Assembly: GCF_012396365.1 (NCBI RefSeq)
Contig: NZ_JAAXPG010000022.1
Location: forward strand, 1 to 64,000
Length of the DNA: 64,000 nucleotides
Origin: Nocardiopsis alborubida
GTDB taxonomy: Bacteria; Actinomycetota; Actinomycetes; Streptosporangiales; Streptosporangiaceae
Direction: 5' to 3'
A model generated the notes under the pieces. It ran no database searches. It had not been told where the DNA came from and worked only from the letters and a program-made list of their open reading frames with translations. A program made the translations under genes and the position numbers. Positions 25,215-34,336 of this stretch are shown here, one piece after another. The number at the start of each line of letters is the position of its first letter. The stretch's first letter is position 1.

Positions 25215-25892
25215 GTGCTTCTCCTGGCCTTCGACACCGCCACCCCGGCGGTCACCGCCGCCATCGGCGAGACCGGCTCCGACGGCTCCTTCACGCTGCG
25301 CGCCAGCGCGAGCTCCGTGGACGCCCGCCGCCACGGCGAACTGCTCGGCCCCACGATCGCGCGGCTCACCGAGGAGGCCGGGATCGTCCTGGCCGACCTC
25401 GACCACGTCGCCGTCGGTATCGGCCCCGGGCCCTACACCGGCCTGCGGGTCGGACTGGCCACCGCGCACGCCCTGGCCGACGCCCTCGGCGTTCCCTGCC
25501 ACGGCGTCACCACCCTGGACGCGCTGGCCTTCGCCACCGGGCGGTCCGAGCCCTTCGTCGCGATGACCGACGCCCGCCGCAAGGAGGTGTTCTGGGCCCG
25601 CTACGACGACCACCTCACCCGCGTGGGCGAGGTGCGCGTCGACCGACCCGCCGAGGTGGACACCGGCGGGCTCGCGCTGGTCGGCGACGGCGCCCGCATG
25701 TACGCCGACGTGCTCGGCGCGGGCTCCGCCGCGATGGACCCCCTGCACCCGGACGCCGCCGCCATGGCGGAGCTGGCCCTGCTGCGCCTGGGCCGGGGCG
25801 AGGAGCTGCCCGCGCCCAACCCGCTCTACCTGCGCCGTCCGGACGCGGTGGAGCCCGGTGCCCCGAAGAAGGTGCGCCAGTGGGTGAAGTGA
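25215..25892 (+). CDS. tsaB: tRNA threonylcarbamoyladenosine synthesis protein TsaB
   Basis: A 225-residue ASKHA-fold protein starting with GTG. Characteristic pieces are LLAFDTATPAVTAAI, the VGIGPGPYTGLRVGLATAHALADAL motif and DARRKEVFWARY. It has no catalytic metal site and serves as the TsaD dimer partner. Its end overlaps rimI by 13 nt, so the four genes are co-translated. Confidence 0.96.
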   Translation: MLLLAFDTATPAVTAAIGETGSDGSFTLRASASSVDARRHGELLGPTIARLTEEAGIVLADLDHVAVGIGPGPYTGLRVGLATAHALADALGVPCHGVTTLDALAFATGRSEPFVAMTDARRKEVFWARYDDHLTRVGEVRVDRPAEVDTGGLALVGDGARMYADVLGAGSAAMDPLHPDAAAMAELALLRLGRGEELPAPNPLYLRRPDAVEPGAPKKVRQWVK

Positions 25893-26365
25893 CGCCGACG
25901 CCGGGCCTGACCGGCGTGAGCCTGCGCGCGATGACCCCCGACGACGTTCCGGCCGTCATGGACCTCGAACGCGCCCTGTTCCCCCTCGACGCCTGGAGCG
26001 AGGGCATGCTCAGGGACGAGCTGGCCGAGCCCACGCGCCACTACCTGGTCGCCGTGTCCGGGGACGCCGTCGTCGGCTACGCCGGGCTGCGCGCCGTCCC
26101 GCCCGAGGGCGACGTGCAGACCATGGCCGTGTCCGAGCAGGTCTGGGGCCGGGGCGTGGGCAGCTCGCTGCTCACCGAACTCCTCACCGAGGCCGGGCGG
26201 CGCGGCGTCACCCACATGTTCCTGGAGGTGCGCTCGGACAACCCGCGCGCCCAGAGGCTCTACGGCCGGTTCGGCTTCGTGCAGATCGGTGTGCGGCGCG
26301 GCTACTACAACGGGGCGGACGCGCTCGTCATGCGGCGCGTCGCCGAGGAGGGGAACCATGAGTGA
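25880..26365 (+). CDS. rimI: ribosomal protein alanine N-acetyltransferase RimI
   Basis: A 161-residue GNAT acetyltransferase starting with GTG. The core runs from [18 protein letters not shown] through the acetyl-CoA loop ([16 protein letters not shown]) to [30 protein letters not shown]. RimI acetylates the N-terminus of ribosomal protein bS18. In actinobacteria it is usually embedded between tsaB and tsaD, exactly as here; it overlaps tsaD by 8 nt. Confidence 0.93.
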   Translation: MGEVTPTPGLTGVSLRAMTPDDVPAVMDLERALFPLDAWSEGMLRDELAEPTRHYLVAVSGDAVVGYAGLRAVPPEGDVQTMAVSEQVWGRGVGSSLLTELLTEAGRRGVTHMFLEVRSDNPRAQRLYGRFGFVQIGVRRGYYNGADALVMRRVAEEGNHE

Positions 26366-27392
26366 CCTGCCGCTGGTCATGGGGATCGAGACGTCCTGCG
26401 ACGAGACCGGCGTGGCGCTGGTGCGCGGCTGCGAGCTGCTCGGCGACGCCGTGGCCTCCAGCGTGGACCAGCACGTCCGGTTCGGCGGCGTGGTGCCCGA
26501 GGTGGCCAGCCGCGCGCACCTGGAGGCGATGACCCCGACCGTGCACCGTGCGCTGGAGCAGGCCGGGGCCAAGCTGTCGGACGTGGACGCCGTCGCCGTC
26601 ACCGCCGGTCCGGGCCTGGCGGGCGCCCTGCTCGTGGGCGTGTCCGCGGCCAAGGCGTACGCGATGGCCCTGGGCAAGCCGCTCTACGGCGTGAACCACC
26701 TGGTGGGCCATGTGGCCGTGGACCAACTGGAGCACGGCCCGCTGCCCAAGCCCTCGATCGCCCTGCTGGTGTCGGGCGGCCACACCTCGCTGCTGCTGGT
26801 CAACGACCTGGCCACCGAGGTGGTCTCGCTCGGCGACACCGTGGACGACGCGGCCGGTGAGGCCTACGACAAGGTGGCGCGCCTGCTCGACCTGCCCTAC
26901 CCGGGCGGCCCGCCCATCGACAAGGCGGCGCAGCGGGGCGACCCCAAGGCGATCCGCTTCCCGCGCGGCAAGTGGGGCGACGGCACCTACGACTTCTCGT
27001 TCTCGGGCCTGAAGACCGCCGTGGCCCGCCACGTGGAGGACACCGACCGCCGGGGCGAGCCCCTGGTGGTCGCCGACATCGCCGCCGCCTTCCAGGAGTC
27101 GGTGGTGGACGTGCTCACCCGCAAGGCCGTGGACGCCTGTGTGGAGCACGGCGTGAGCACGCTGGTCATCAGCGGCGGCGTGGCGGCGAACTCGGCGCTG
27201 CGCGCGCTGGCCGAGCAGCGCTGCCGGGAGGCGGGCGTCGAACTGCGCGTCCCGCGCCCGCGCCTGTGCACCGACAACGGCGCGATGATCGCCGCCCTGG
27301 GCGCCGAGGTCGTGGCGGCGGGCCTGCCCGCGTCCGCCCTGGACCTGGCCACGGACACGTCCCTGCCGGTGAGCTCCCCGCTCGCGATGTAG
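26358..27392 (+). CDS. tsaD: tRNA N6-adenosine threonylcarbamoyltransferase TsaD
   Basis: A 344-residue ASKHA/Kae1-family enzyme that transfers threonylcarbamoyl to A37 of tRNA. It begins at ATG 26358 ([20 protein letters not shown]). The metal-binding histidines are in [12 protein letters not shown], and the family motifs [27 protein letters not shown] and [14 protein letters not shown] are present. Normal length. Followed by a bidirectional hairpin terminator. Confidence 0.97.
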   Translation: MSDLPLVMGIETSCDETGVALVRGCELLGDAVASSVDQHVRFGGVVPEVASRAHLEAMTPTVHRALEQAGAKLSDVDAVAVTAGPGLAGALLVGVSAAKAYAMALGKPLYGVNHLVGHVAVDQLEHGPLPKPSIALLVSGGHTSLLLVNDLATEVVSLGDTVDDAAGEAYDKVARLLDLPYPGGPPIDKAAQRGDPKAIRFPRGKWGDGTYDFSFSGLKTAVARHVEDTDRRGEPLVVADIAAAFQESVVDVLTRKAVDACVEHGVSTLVISGGVAANSALRALAEQRCREAGVELRVPRPRLCTDNGAMIAALGAEVVAAGLPASALDLATDTSLPVSSPLAM

Positions 27393-27403
27393 CCGACGCG
27401 TGG

Positions 27404-27443
27404 CCGCCCCGGCCCGGACCGGTTCCGGGGCGGGCCGGGGCGG
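27404..27443. terminator. bidirectional terminator between tsaD and gntP
   Basis: Convergent genes are separated by a 13-bp perfect stem, CCGCCCCGGCCCG (27404-27416) with CGGGCCGGGGCGG (27431-27443), around a 14-nt loop. No strong U-run follows, which is normal for actinomycete terminators. Confidence 0.7.
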
Positions 27444-27449
27444 TGTCCC

Positions 27450-28883
27450 TCATCCGGCCAGCGCCAGGCCCGCGCTGATGGCGGCGGCGATCAGGAACGC
27501 GATGGACCCCATGAGGGTCTCCATCACGGTCCAGCTCTTGAGGGTGGTCCTGATGTCGATGTCGAGGTAGCGGTTCATCAGCCAGAAGCCGGAGTCGTTG
27601 ACGTGCGAGAGCACCGTCCCGCCCGCCGCGATCGCGATGACCACGAGCGCGATCTCGGGCTGCGACATCCCGGCCTCCGCGATGAGCGGGGCCACGATCG
27701 GTGCGGTGGTGACGATCGCGACCGTCTTCGACCCCAGGGCCACGCGCATGATCGTGGCGATGACGAAGGCCAGGACGACGGCGGGCAGGGCCGTGGCGGA
27801 CAGGATCCCCGCCACGGCGTCGCCTGCGCCCGTCGCCTCCAGGACCTCGCCGAAGACCCCGCCCGCGCCGGTGACGAGCAGGACCAGGGCGGTCGGGCCC
27901 AGGGACGCGGAGGCGGCCTTCTCCACCCGCTCGCGCGTCATGCCCCCGCGCAGGCCCAGCAGCCAGAAGGACAGCAGGGTGGCGATCGTCAGCGCGGTGA
28001 CGGGGTTGCCGACGAAGAGCAGGGCATCCAGCACGGGCCCCTCGGGTACCACCAGGGGGGAGAAGGTGTTGAGCAGGATGAGGGCGACCGGCAGGATGAC
28101 CACGGCCAGGGTCAGCGACAGCGGGGGCGCGTTCTCGGGGACCTCGCTCAGCTCGTCGCCCTCCTCCTGGAAGGAGGCGGGGACGGGGACGAAGTTGCGG
28201 TCGCCCAGCCACTTGCCGAACACGTAGGCGCCCAGGTACCAGGCGGGCAGGCCGCAGACCAGGCCCATGAAGGCGATCCAGCCCAGGTGCCCGCCGAGCA
28301 GTTCGGCCGCTGCCACGGGGCCGGGGTGCGGCGGCAGGACCGCGTGCATGATGGCCAGGCCGCCCGCCGCGGGCAGCGCGACGCTGATCAGCGACCGGCC
28401 CGACCGGGCGGCGACCGCGTACAGCAGCGGGACCATGATGATGAAGCCCACGTCGAAGAAGACGGGGACGCCCAGGAGCAGCGCGGTCAGCCCCATGGCG
28501 AGCGGGGCGCGGCCCTCGCCGAAGAGGGCGAGCAGGCGCTGTGACAGGAGCTGGGCGGCGCCCGTCTCCTGCATCATGCGGCCCAGCATCGCGCCGAGGG
28601 CGACGATGATGGCGATGCCGCCGAGGGTGTCGCCCATCCCGGCTTCGAGCAGCTCCGGAATGCCGCTGAGGGGCAGGCCCGCGGCGAACGCCACGGCCGC
28701 GCTCACCAGGAGCAGCGCGATGAAGGCGTGCAGTTTGGCCCGCAGGACCAGCACGAGCAGCAGGACCACGCCGAGGGCGACGGTGAGGATGAGGGCCCAC
28801 GGCGGGAGGGACCAGGCCGCTGCGGGGGCTTCGCCCGCGGAGAGGAACGCCCCGGGGGCGGAGGGGTGGGTGGTGGAGAGCAT
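27450..28883 (-). CDS. GntP family gluconate:H+ symporter
   Basis: A 477-residue permease with about twelve hydrophobic helices. Family landmarks are the DTLGGIAIIVALGAMLGRMMQETGAAQ loop, GVPVFFDVGFIIMVPLLYA, HAVLPPHPGPVAAAELLG, GSKTVAIVTTAPIVAP and the C-terminal LSHVNDSGFWLMNRYL. These define GntP-type gluconate or aldonate importers. It is divergent from an IclR regulator, which probably controls it. The neighbouring kinase expected for gluconate use is not in this window. Confidence 0.93.
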   Translation of the reverse strand: MLSTTHPSAPGAFLSAGEAPAAAWSLPPWALILTVALGVVLLLVLVLRAKLHAFIALLLVSAAVAFAAGLPLSGIPELLEAGMGDTLGGIAIIVALGAMLGRMMQETGAAQLLSQRLLALFGEGRAPLAMGLTALLLGVPVFFDVGFIIMVPLLYAVAARSGRSLISVALPAAGGLAIMHAVLPPHPGPVAAAELLGGHLGWIAFMGLVCGLPAWYLGAYVFGKWLGDRNFVPVPASFQEEGDELSEVPENAPPLSLTLAVVILPVALILLNTFSPLVVPEGPVLDALLFVGNPVTALTIATLLSFWLLGLRGGMTRERVEKAASASLGPTALVLLVTGAGGVFGEVLEATGAGDAVAGILSATALPAVVLAFVIATIMRVALGSKTVAIVTTAPIVAPLIAEAGMSQPEIALVVIAIAAGGTVLSHVNDSGFWLMNRYLDIDIRTTLKSWTVMETLMGSIAFLIAAAISAGLALAG

Positions 28884-29424
28884 GGGAGGCCTTGTCTGGG
28901 GAGGTGCGGGCGCTCCGCCGCGGCGGGACGCCCGGGGGCCGCGGCACCGGAGGGGGGATCCGGTGGCGGAGGTGGTTCGCCGGGGCGGGGGCCGCTCCGG
29001 CGAACCCGGGGAGGGCTAGTGGCGCGCCGGACGGGCAGCGGGGGTAAGCCCCCCGGGGAGATCGGGATCGGTCCCGACTTCGCTCATATCGTCTCCATAC
29101 GTAGACGTCATCTCTGTCTGTAGCCGCAGGTTATTTTGGGGGACACATCACGTCAACCTGGGACGTGGAGCACAAAGGGTGATGAAACGGGCAACACTGC
29201 GCGTGGCGCGGCGGGCGCGGGCATGGGGGAGGGCGGGGCGCGGGCGGCGGGAGCTCCTGTGACGGAAGGGTTTCGTCACGTGTTCCGGGGCGCGCGGGAC
29301 GATGGTTGGGAGAACGGCGTTCTACACTGAGGACCCCGAGGCGGACGTCCTCGCTCGCCCCCGGCGGGCCGTCCCCGGCCGGGGGGCCGACCCGGCCCGC
29401 ACGCAGCAGGAAGGAGGCGGTCGA
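28884..29424. other. gene-free divergent region between gntP and iclR-type regulator
   Basis: This 541-bp stretch holds the gntP promoter (29128-29156) and a long gntP leader of about 240 nt. The leader contains short palindromes (TACGTA and GACGTC, around 29097-29110) that could be regulator sites. No gene is supported here. Confidence 0.55.
29128..29156 (-). promoter_or_regulatory. sigma-70-type promoter for gntP
   Basis: Read on the minus strand: TTGACG at 29151-29156, a 17-nt spacer, then TAACCT at 29128-29133. Transcription would start near 29121, leaving a leader of about 240 nt before the gntP ATG. The IclR-type gene diverges from the same region. Confidence 0.6.
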
Positions 29425-30213
29425 GTGTCGGCCGCGGAAGGTCACGGCGGTGTCCGAGAGGTCAAGTCGGCGGCGCGCACCGTCGAACTCCTGGAGATCC
29501 TGGCGCGCTACCGGGACCCGGTCACCCTGCGCACCCTCTCGGAGGAGATGGGTATTCCCCGCAGCAGCCTGTACGCGCTGGTGCAGACGCTCGTGAACCG
29601 CGGCTGGGTGCGGTCCGACCCCACCGGAGCCCTCTACACACTGGGCATCCGCGCGCTCTTCACCGGGACCGGCTACATCGACTCCGACGCCCGCGTGGCC
29701 CAGGCGCGCGGCCACCTGGACTCCCTCGCCGAGAAGCTGGGCGAGACCGTCCACCTCGCCCGGCTCGACGGCGGCGACGTCGTCTACCTGGCCACCCAGG
29801 AGTCACGGCACTACCTGCGCCCCTTCAGCCGCGTGGGCCGACGGCTGCCCGCGCACAGCACCGCCCTGGGCAAGGCCCTGCTCGCCGAGCGCGAGGACGG
29901 ACAGGTGCGCGACCTGCTGCCCGCGAAGCTGGAGGCGCTCACCGACGAGACGATCACCGACGTGGACGCGCTCCTGGAGGATCTGGCGCGCATCCGCGAG
30001 CGCGGCTACTCCACCGACGACGGTGAGAACGTCGTGGGCCTGCGGTGCGTGGCGGTGTCCCTGCGCTACGACCACCCGGCCGTGGACGCCCTGAGCTGTT
30101 CGGTCCCGACGCCCCGGTACACCGATGAGGTGGCCGCGGCCGTGCTGGAGGCCCTGATGGAGGCGCGGGCGATCCTGGAGCGCTACTGGCCCCCGGGTCC
30201 GGGCCTGGGGTGA
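29425..30213 (+). CDS. IclR family transcriptional regulator
   Basis: A 262-residue regulator. The chosen start is GTG 29425 because AAGGAGG ends 7 nt upstream; a longer frame to 29302 adds only non-conserved residues. The N-terminal winged helix (SAARTVELLEILARYRDPVTL, then IPRSSLYALVQTLVNRGWV) is followed by the IclR effector domain with TVHLARLDGGDVVYLA, LPAHSTALGKALLAE and RGYSTDDGENVVGLRCVAVSL. It is divergent from gntP and probably represses it in the absence of gluconate or a related acid. Confidence 0.93.
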   Translation: MSAAEGHGGVREVKSAARTVELLEILARYRDPVTLRTLSEEMGIPRSSLYALVQTLVNRGWVRSDPTGALYTLGIRALFTGTGYIDSDARVAQARGHLDSLAEKLGETVHLARLDGGDVVYLATQESRHYLRPFSRVGRRLPAHSTALGKALLAEREDGQVRDLLPAKLEALTDETITDVDALLEDLARIRERGYSTDDGENVVGLRCVAVSLRYDHPAVDALSCSVPTPRYTDEVAAAVLEALMEARAILERYWPPGPGLG

Positions 30214-30271
30214 GGCTTGTGGGGGTGGGAAGCCGCGGCTGCCCGCCCCCACGTGGGCGTGGTGTCCGGAC

Positions 30272-31147
30272 TCAGCCGAAGAGTTCCTCGGGGCTGTTCA
30301 CCTTGGCGGCCTTGCTGGCCCAGCCTTCGAGGGTGGCGAGGTCGTCACAGGATTCGATCCGCTGGCGGATCTCATCGGAGACCTCGAAGCCCCGGGAGGA
30401 GAGGAAGAGGATCACGCTGCGCGCGACGCCCTCCTCACGGCCCTCCTCACGGCCTTCCTCGCGGCCGATGTCGACGTACTCGCGGGCGAAGTCGCTCTGC
30501 CAGTTGTAGGTTCCCACGGACATCAGGTCCTCCAGGTATTTCCGGGCCTCGTCGGAGCGCCCGGCCAGTACGTAGTCATAGTAGAACGCGCGGTGGTCGG
30601 AGGACACGGCGTTCAGTGCCTCCATCACCGCGTCCAATGTGCGCAGATCGTGGTCACCGTGCGCCTTGGCCGACAGCACCGCCAGTTCGGGCATACTCCG
30701 CGCCTGCTCCGGGTCAGCGACCACCGGAGTGTTGGACGGTCCCACCACGAGAGGCGTGAGGTGGTCGCCCGGATACCCGGTGTGGATCGGGCCGGTGTAG
30801 TACCGGGCGAGTGCGTCGGTGGGACACAGCGCCAGCAGCACTGTCGGGCACTTGACCTGGGCTCGGACAGTGGCGTGATAGACCGGCCAGGTCCAGAACT
30901 TGTCCTGTTCCTGCTTGTGCTGGCGCTCCACGACCACGGCCAGGACCTTCTCGGTGCCGTTGCGCAGCACCACGGCGCCGTCGCTGGTGTAGACGCGCGG
31001 TTTGCTGTCGGTGCACTCGGAGGAGGTCATCGAGGCCTCGGTGTACTCGGGCAGTTCGAAGCCCACCGCGTCACGGAGCAGGGGGATGACCACCTCCGGT
31101 GCGTTTCGAATGATCTTCAGGGGTATCTCGTGTTCTTCGCTGGGCAC
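30272..31147 (-). CDS. Rpn/PD-(D/E)XK-like protein of unknown role
   Basis: A 291-residue protein. An N-terminal nuclease-like half has Asp56 and Glu74-x-Gln76 (AVVVERQHKQEQD) spaced as in Rpn/transposase-type PD-(D/E)XK folds. A helical part follows, with a charged GREEGREEGREEG repeat (~residues 228-240) and a C-terminal helix ending in SPEELFG. From memory it belongs to a large streptomycete family with the same opening (PSEEHEIPLKIIRN) and multiple paralogues per genome. Function is unproven; Rpn relatives promote recombination. It lies at the edge of the accessory segment. Confidence 0.65.
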   Translation of the reverse strand: MPSEEHEIPLKIIRNAPEVVIPLLRDAVGFELPEYTEASMTSSECTDSKPRVYTSDGAVVLRNGTEKVLAVVVERQHKQEQDKFWTWPVYHATVRAQVKCPTVLLALCPTDALARYYTGPIHTGYPGDHLTPLVVGPSNTPVVADPEQARSMPELAVLSAKAHGDHDLRTLDAVMEALNAVSSDHRAFYYDYVLAGRSDEARKYLEDLMSVGTYNWQSDFAREYVDIGREEGREEGREEGVARSVILFLSSRGFEVSDEIRQRIESCDDLATLEGWASKAAKVNSPEELFG

Positions 31148-31181
31148 GGCGTTCCTTGTTGTCGTAGGGGCGGGGAAGGGG

Positions 31182-31721
31182 TCACGCGGGTGCGGCCTGG
31201 CACTGCTGGTCGTGCCAGATGCGGACGAGGGAGGCGAGTTCGGCCCACTCGGCGGAGTGGGCTGGCCGGGTACGGGCGGACTCGGTGGGCCGGACGACGC
31301 CGAAGCGGGGCGCGGGTTCGCCGAGCAGTTCGCCTCCGGGGTCCTGGGCCCACTTCTGGAGGAGGGCGGCGGCGCGTTCCTGGACGAGGGCGAACGCGCG
31401 TTGGACCTCGTCGGTCTCGGCTCCGGGCTCGGGGTTTCGGGGCGCGGGAACCTGAGCCGTGGACGCGCGTGCGCGCAGGCGTTCGTGGGCGGCGTAGTAG
31501 GGCCTGACCAGGGCGACGTCCTCGGCCGGAACGATCTCGCGGGGAGGTGCCAGGCGGGGAGGCGGAAGCGGGGCCGGGGGAGGACCGGGAACGTGGCGGC
31601 GGACGCGGGTGGAGCGTCGGCGGCGACCGGCCACCGTGGCGTGGCGTCCGCAGGGGGCGGAGAGGAAGGCGATCAGCGGGCCGAGGGCACGGCTGAGAAG
31701 GGCAGCGCTAAACTGGCGCAT
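31182..31721 (-). CDS. hypothetical protein, accessory-region type
   Basis: A 179-residue protein with an N-terminal hydrophobic helix (AALLSRALGPLIAFLSAPCG), an Arg/Pro-rich linker, a conserved-looking VALVRPYYAAHERLRAR helix and a helical C-terminus. Short actinomycete proteins with a CGRH...VRPY layout are often encoded near XRE/DUF5753 regulators, as is this one. No function can be assigned. GC content is high, in contrast to the AT-richer block that begins at 32.7 kb. Confidence 0.55.
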   Translation of the reverse strand: MRQFSAALLSRALGPLIAFLSAPCGRHATVAGRRRRSTRVRRHVPGPPPAPLPPPRLAPPREIVPAEDVALVRPYYAAHERLRARASTAQVPAPRNPEPGAETDEVQRAFALVQERAAALLQKWAQDPGGELLGEPAPRFGVVRPTESARTRPAHSAEWAELASLVRIWHDQQCQAAPA

Positions 31722-32022
31722 GCTGGCAAGTTCCTTTGGTTAAAGGGGTTGAAGTTGCTGGCCAAGGCCCCGGGCGGAGACAACCGTCGCGGGGTCATTC
31801 GTGCTTTCAGTTGTGTGTTCGGGAAAAGGGTAGGGCATCGCGGGAGTGCTTGGCGAAACTACGGCGAAGTAATGTGCGGGTTAATTCGCAACTTGGCCGT
31901 CGTTGCAGCTCAGAAGCCTTGTAAGAACCTTTCTCGCCAAAAAGGCAAAAGGTTCTATCCGGACATGGAACGCAAAAAGGCCCCTGTCCCGGAAACGCGG
32001 GGCAGGGGCCGGTGCGATGCGG
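31722..32022. other. gene-free region with two hairpins
   Basis: About 300 AT-richer bases. A 9-bp hairpin (AGAACCTTT 31924-31932, AAAGGTTCT 31948-31956, with an inner GCC/GGC pair) and the strong terminator at 31974-32010 are present. The promoter of the 31182-31721 gene must lie here, but no convincing -35/-10 pair stands out. Confidence 0.5.
31974..32010 (-). terminator. intrinsic terminator of the DUF397/DUF5753 pair
   Basis: A 13-bp stem (31979-31991 with 31998-32010, one G-U pair, 6-nt loop) is followed on the minus strand by TTTTT. It lies just past the DUF397 stop at 32023. It is the only hairpin in the window with a classical U-run. Confidence 0.8.
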
Positions 32023-32205
32023 TCAGCGGTCGCCCTTGACGGAGGCGAGGAAGCCGGACCAGGCGGGGCTCCCGAAGGCGAGGTGGCCGTGGTCGCGGTG
32101 CTGGGTGTCGCGGACCAGGGTGTGCTCGGAGCCCTCGGCGACCTCCACACAGTTCTGGTGAGATGCTCCGCTGTAGCTGCTCTTGTGCCACTGGACGTCA
32201 CTCAT
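32023..32205 (-). CDS. DUF397 domain small protein
   Basis: A 60-residue DUF397 protein: WHKSSYSGASHQNCVEVAEG at the N-terminus, VRDTQHRDHGHLAFGSPAWSGFLASVK at the C-terminus. It starts at ATG 32205, overlapping the stop of the DUF5753 frame as ATGA. DUF397 proteins are partners, possibly antagonists, of XRE/DUF5753 regulators in streptomycetes (WhiJ-type pairs). Here the regulator partner has lost its DNA-binding half, so this gene is likely a leftover of a broken pair. Confidence 0.85.
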   Translation of the reverse strand: MSDVQWHKSSYSGASHQNCVEVAEGSEHTLVRDTQHRDHGHLAFGSPAWSGFLASVKGDR

Positions 32206-32745
32206 GGCGGAAAACCCTCAATCGTCTCTTCGACCAGCCGCAGCGACCGGCTCGGTGGCATCGCTGCTGCTTGCAGGCGGTGGAACCTCAGTTTGAACTC
32301 TCCCACGGCGTCGGGATCGTGGACGAACTGGCCCTTGTAGGCCGACTCCGCGTAGACGAGCTCCCGTTCCGGCGGGGGGTCGAGGATCGTGAAGGGCCCG
32401 ACCAGTCCGGGGTGCAGCGGCTCCTCCGTGATCTGCAAGGTTATCCGCTCGCGCGCGGCGAGAGCGTGGATGTGCTCCAGCTGCCCGCGCATGATGGGGC
32501 CGTGGTCGATCGGTTCGGTGAGGACCGCTCGGCCGATCACCACCATCATCACCGGGGTGTCCGCGCTCTGGAAGCGCTCGCCGCGAGCGGTCCGCTCGCG
32601 CACGCTCGCCTCGGTTTTCGCAGGCGGCTCCCACGGAGTCCCCGCTCGCATGACGGCCGTGGCGTAGTCGGCGGTCTGGAGCAGAGAGGGCACCAGGAAG
32701 GGGTGGAACTCCAGGATGGAGGCCGCCTTGGGGCAGGTGTACTGA
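32202..32745 (-). pseudogene. 5'-truncated XRE/DUF5753 regulator
   Basis: The reading frame contains a good DUF5753 domain: EFHPFLVPSLLQTADYATAV, then ERTARGERF, VVIGRAVLTEPI, RGQLEHIHALAARERITLQI, GPFTILDPP and LVYAESAYKGQFV. Upstream of about 32745 the frame continues into sequence unlike any XRE regulator, and the ~100-residue helix-turn-helix that should precede is missing. The same bases on the plus strand carry AT-rich coding DNA. The gene was therefore cut by a rearrangement near 32735-32750. Without its DNA-binding domain it is probably inactive. Confidence 0.75.
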
Positions 32746-32966
32746 CAGAAGCGGAAAACGGTGATTACTATATTCCCCAGGATTGGACGGAGTGGGATGT
32801 TTCCAGCGGGGAGAGGACTACCGCTTTGGCAAATGCCTTTTCGAGTGTGAGCCAACTCGGCCTTCCCAATTCTAATAACCCAGTCATGGACGACTATGTT
32901 ACATATCTCGATCTTTACTCTGGAAATCGTGAAAAGTGGGAAGACTTCTCCGAAAGTTCCCGATAG
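32730..32966 (+). pseudogene. orphan 3' gene fragment at rearrangement junction
   Basis: An open plus-strand stretch encodes a C-terminal-looking segment (TEAENGDYYIPQDWTEW, later NPVMDDYVTYLDLYSGNREK, ending in a stop at 32964-32966) with AT-rich, protein-like codon use but no start codon of its own. It begins where the DUF5753 frame loses similarity. I do not recognise the family. It seems to be the tail of a gene whose front was lost, and it sits 9 nt before the first PQQ-propeller-like lipoprotein. Confidence 0.5.
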
Positions 32967-32975
32967 GAAGGTTGG

Positions 32976-34292
32976 TTGAAGGTGCGCTCGAAACTGACTG
33001 GAGCGAAAGCGCTGTTTCTGGCGTTCGGTATTTCGATCGCCACGTCGTCCTGCTCTGCATACCAAGGTGGCGATAGCCATGTCGTCAATGAGGACCCGCA
33101 TGTCCTGGCTCTCAGGGACTCCGTTGATCGGGTCGGCTGGCAGTGGAGTCCTGGTGGAGACGAAGAGGTTATCTCCGTGCATCCGCTCCCTGTGGGAGTC
33201 GCAGTAATTCTTGGTGATGGAGTGGTGGCATTATCTGGAGAAACTGGAGAAGTTGTATGGGAGTATCGAAATTCAGAAGAAAACTTTACCGGAGGAATAT
33301 CGGGCGACGGTGACTACCTTGTATTGGAGGCCCAGGTTTCAGGGGGGGATGGTTACAAATTTATGCTCTTGGATCCGGAAACGGGCCAGATGGAGCACGA
33401 CATATTGATTGATATTGAAGAGGTTGAATCATATTCATACCTTTTCCGCGAATCCGGGGCGCATATTGCTCTCATGTCAGATCGTGTCCGTGTTGTCGGG
33501 GTGGCAGAAGAAAACGGGGATGCTGTCAGTCTTTCTGCCTTTTCCCTTTCTGGTGGAGAAGAAGTCTGGTCCGGTCCTGGGGGTATCTCTTGTGATTCGG
33601 GGAAAAGGCTTCGTCTTTCCGCTGCGTCAAGTGTCCTTGTCGGGGATGTTCTGGTGGTCCCCTACACGTGTGCGGAATTTCTGAGCAATGAGGAGATCGA
33701 GGAGGCTGGGGAGGCTGTCGGGAACCAGGAAATGTCTGTCGGCTTGCTTGGTGTTGGCGTTCAAGATGGAAGAGAGTTGTGGCGCTTGGAGGAAGAGCAC
33801 GTAGGCGTGGTCAATGATTCCTATGGCCGAGAGTTCATCCGGTTGAATCAAGGGCATGTTTCTATCCATTCTCAACGCCTTGAAAGCATGGTGGTCGACG
33901 TCCGAGATGGTCGTGTGGTTATGGAGGGGGCGAATGTACTGGCTGCGGCAGAAGATATGTCTTGGACTGTGCAAACGCAAGGGCGCGGAACCTACGTGCG
34001 AATGAACGAGAAGGCGAGGGAGGTGGGCAGGGTGGAAATTGATGACGAGGGTTCTCGGGATGAGGATTACCAGGTGGCTGTTCTGGAGCGGGCGATCGTA
34101 GTTTCTGGAAGTGTGGGTGCAGAGGAAAATTCATGGGCTACTGTGCGAGAATGGGGGGGTGGTGCCGAAGAGATTGGTTCGGGTATGGATTTTTCTGATT
34201 ATCGCGTCAATAAGGTAATTTCAGTTCCGGGTGCTGTTGTTGTGTCTCATGGTGGCGGCGAGGGAGAGAGTGGACTCGTCGGTTTGCATTAG
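32976..34292 (+). CDS. PQQ-propeller-like lipoprotein
   Basis: A 438-residue protein with a lipoprotein signal (KALFLAFGISIATSSC, Cys26). A repeat-rich body follows with beta-propeller blades of PQQ/WD type: GDGVVALSGETGEVVWEYR, LLDPETGQMEHD, VGVQDGRELWRLEEE and VVDVRDGRVVMEG. An AGGAAGG site lies 4 nt before TTG 32976; GTG 32982 is an equally good start. The DNA is notably AT-richer than the genome, a sign of transfer. It is the first of three propeller-like surface proteins in 4 kb. Ligand and role unknown. Confidence 0.7.
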   Translation: MKVRSKLTGAKALFLAFGISIATSSCSAYQGGDSHVVNEDPHVLALRDSVDRVGWQWSPGGDEEVISVHPLPVGVAVILGDGVVALSGETGEVVWEYRNSEENFTGGISGDGDYLVLEAQVSGGDGYKFMLLDPETGQMEHDILIDIEEVESYSYLFRESGAHIALMSDRVRVVGVAEENGDAVSLSAFSLSGGEEVWSGPGGISCDSGKRLRLSAASSVLVGDVLVVPYTCAEFLSNEEIEEAGEAVGNQEMSVGLLGVGVQDGRELWRLEEEHVGVVNDSYGREFIRLNQGHVSIHSQRLESMVVDVRDGRVVMEGANVLAAAEDMSWTVQTQGRGTYVRMNEKAREVGRVEIDDEGSRDEDYQVAVLERAIVVSGSVGAEENSWATVREWGGGAEEIGSGMDFSDYRVNKVISVPGAVVVSHGGGEGESGLVGLH

Positions 34293-34336
34293 GATCGATT
34301 CGTCAGCGGGCTTCGGTGCATGGTTGGTCCGGCGAT

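Noticed and set aside
29302..29424. Longer N-terminus for the IclR regulator
   Set aside because: The extra 41 codons are Arg/Gly-rich and non-conserved, whereas AAGGAGG stands 7 nt before GTG 29425.
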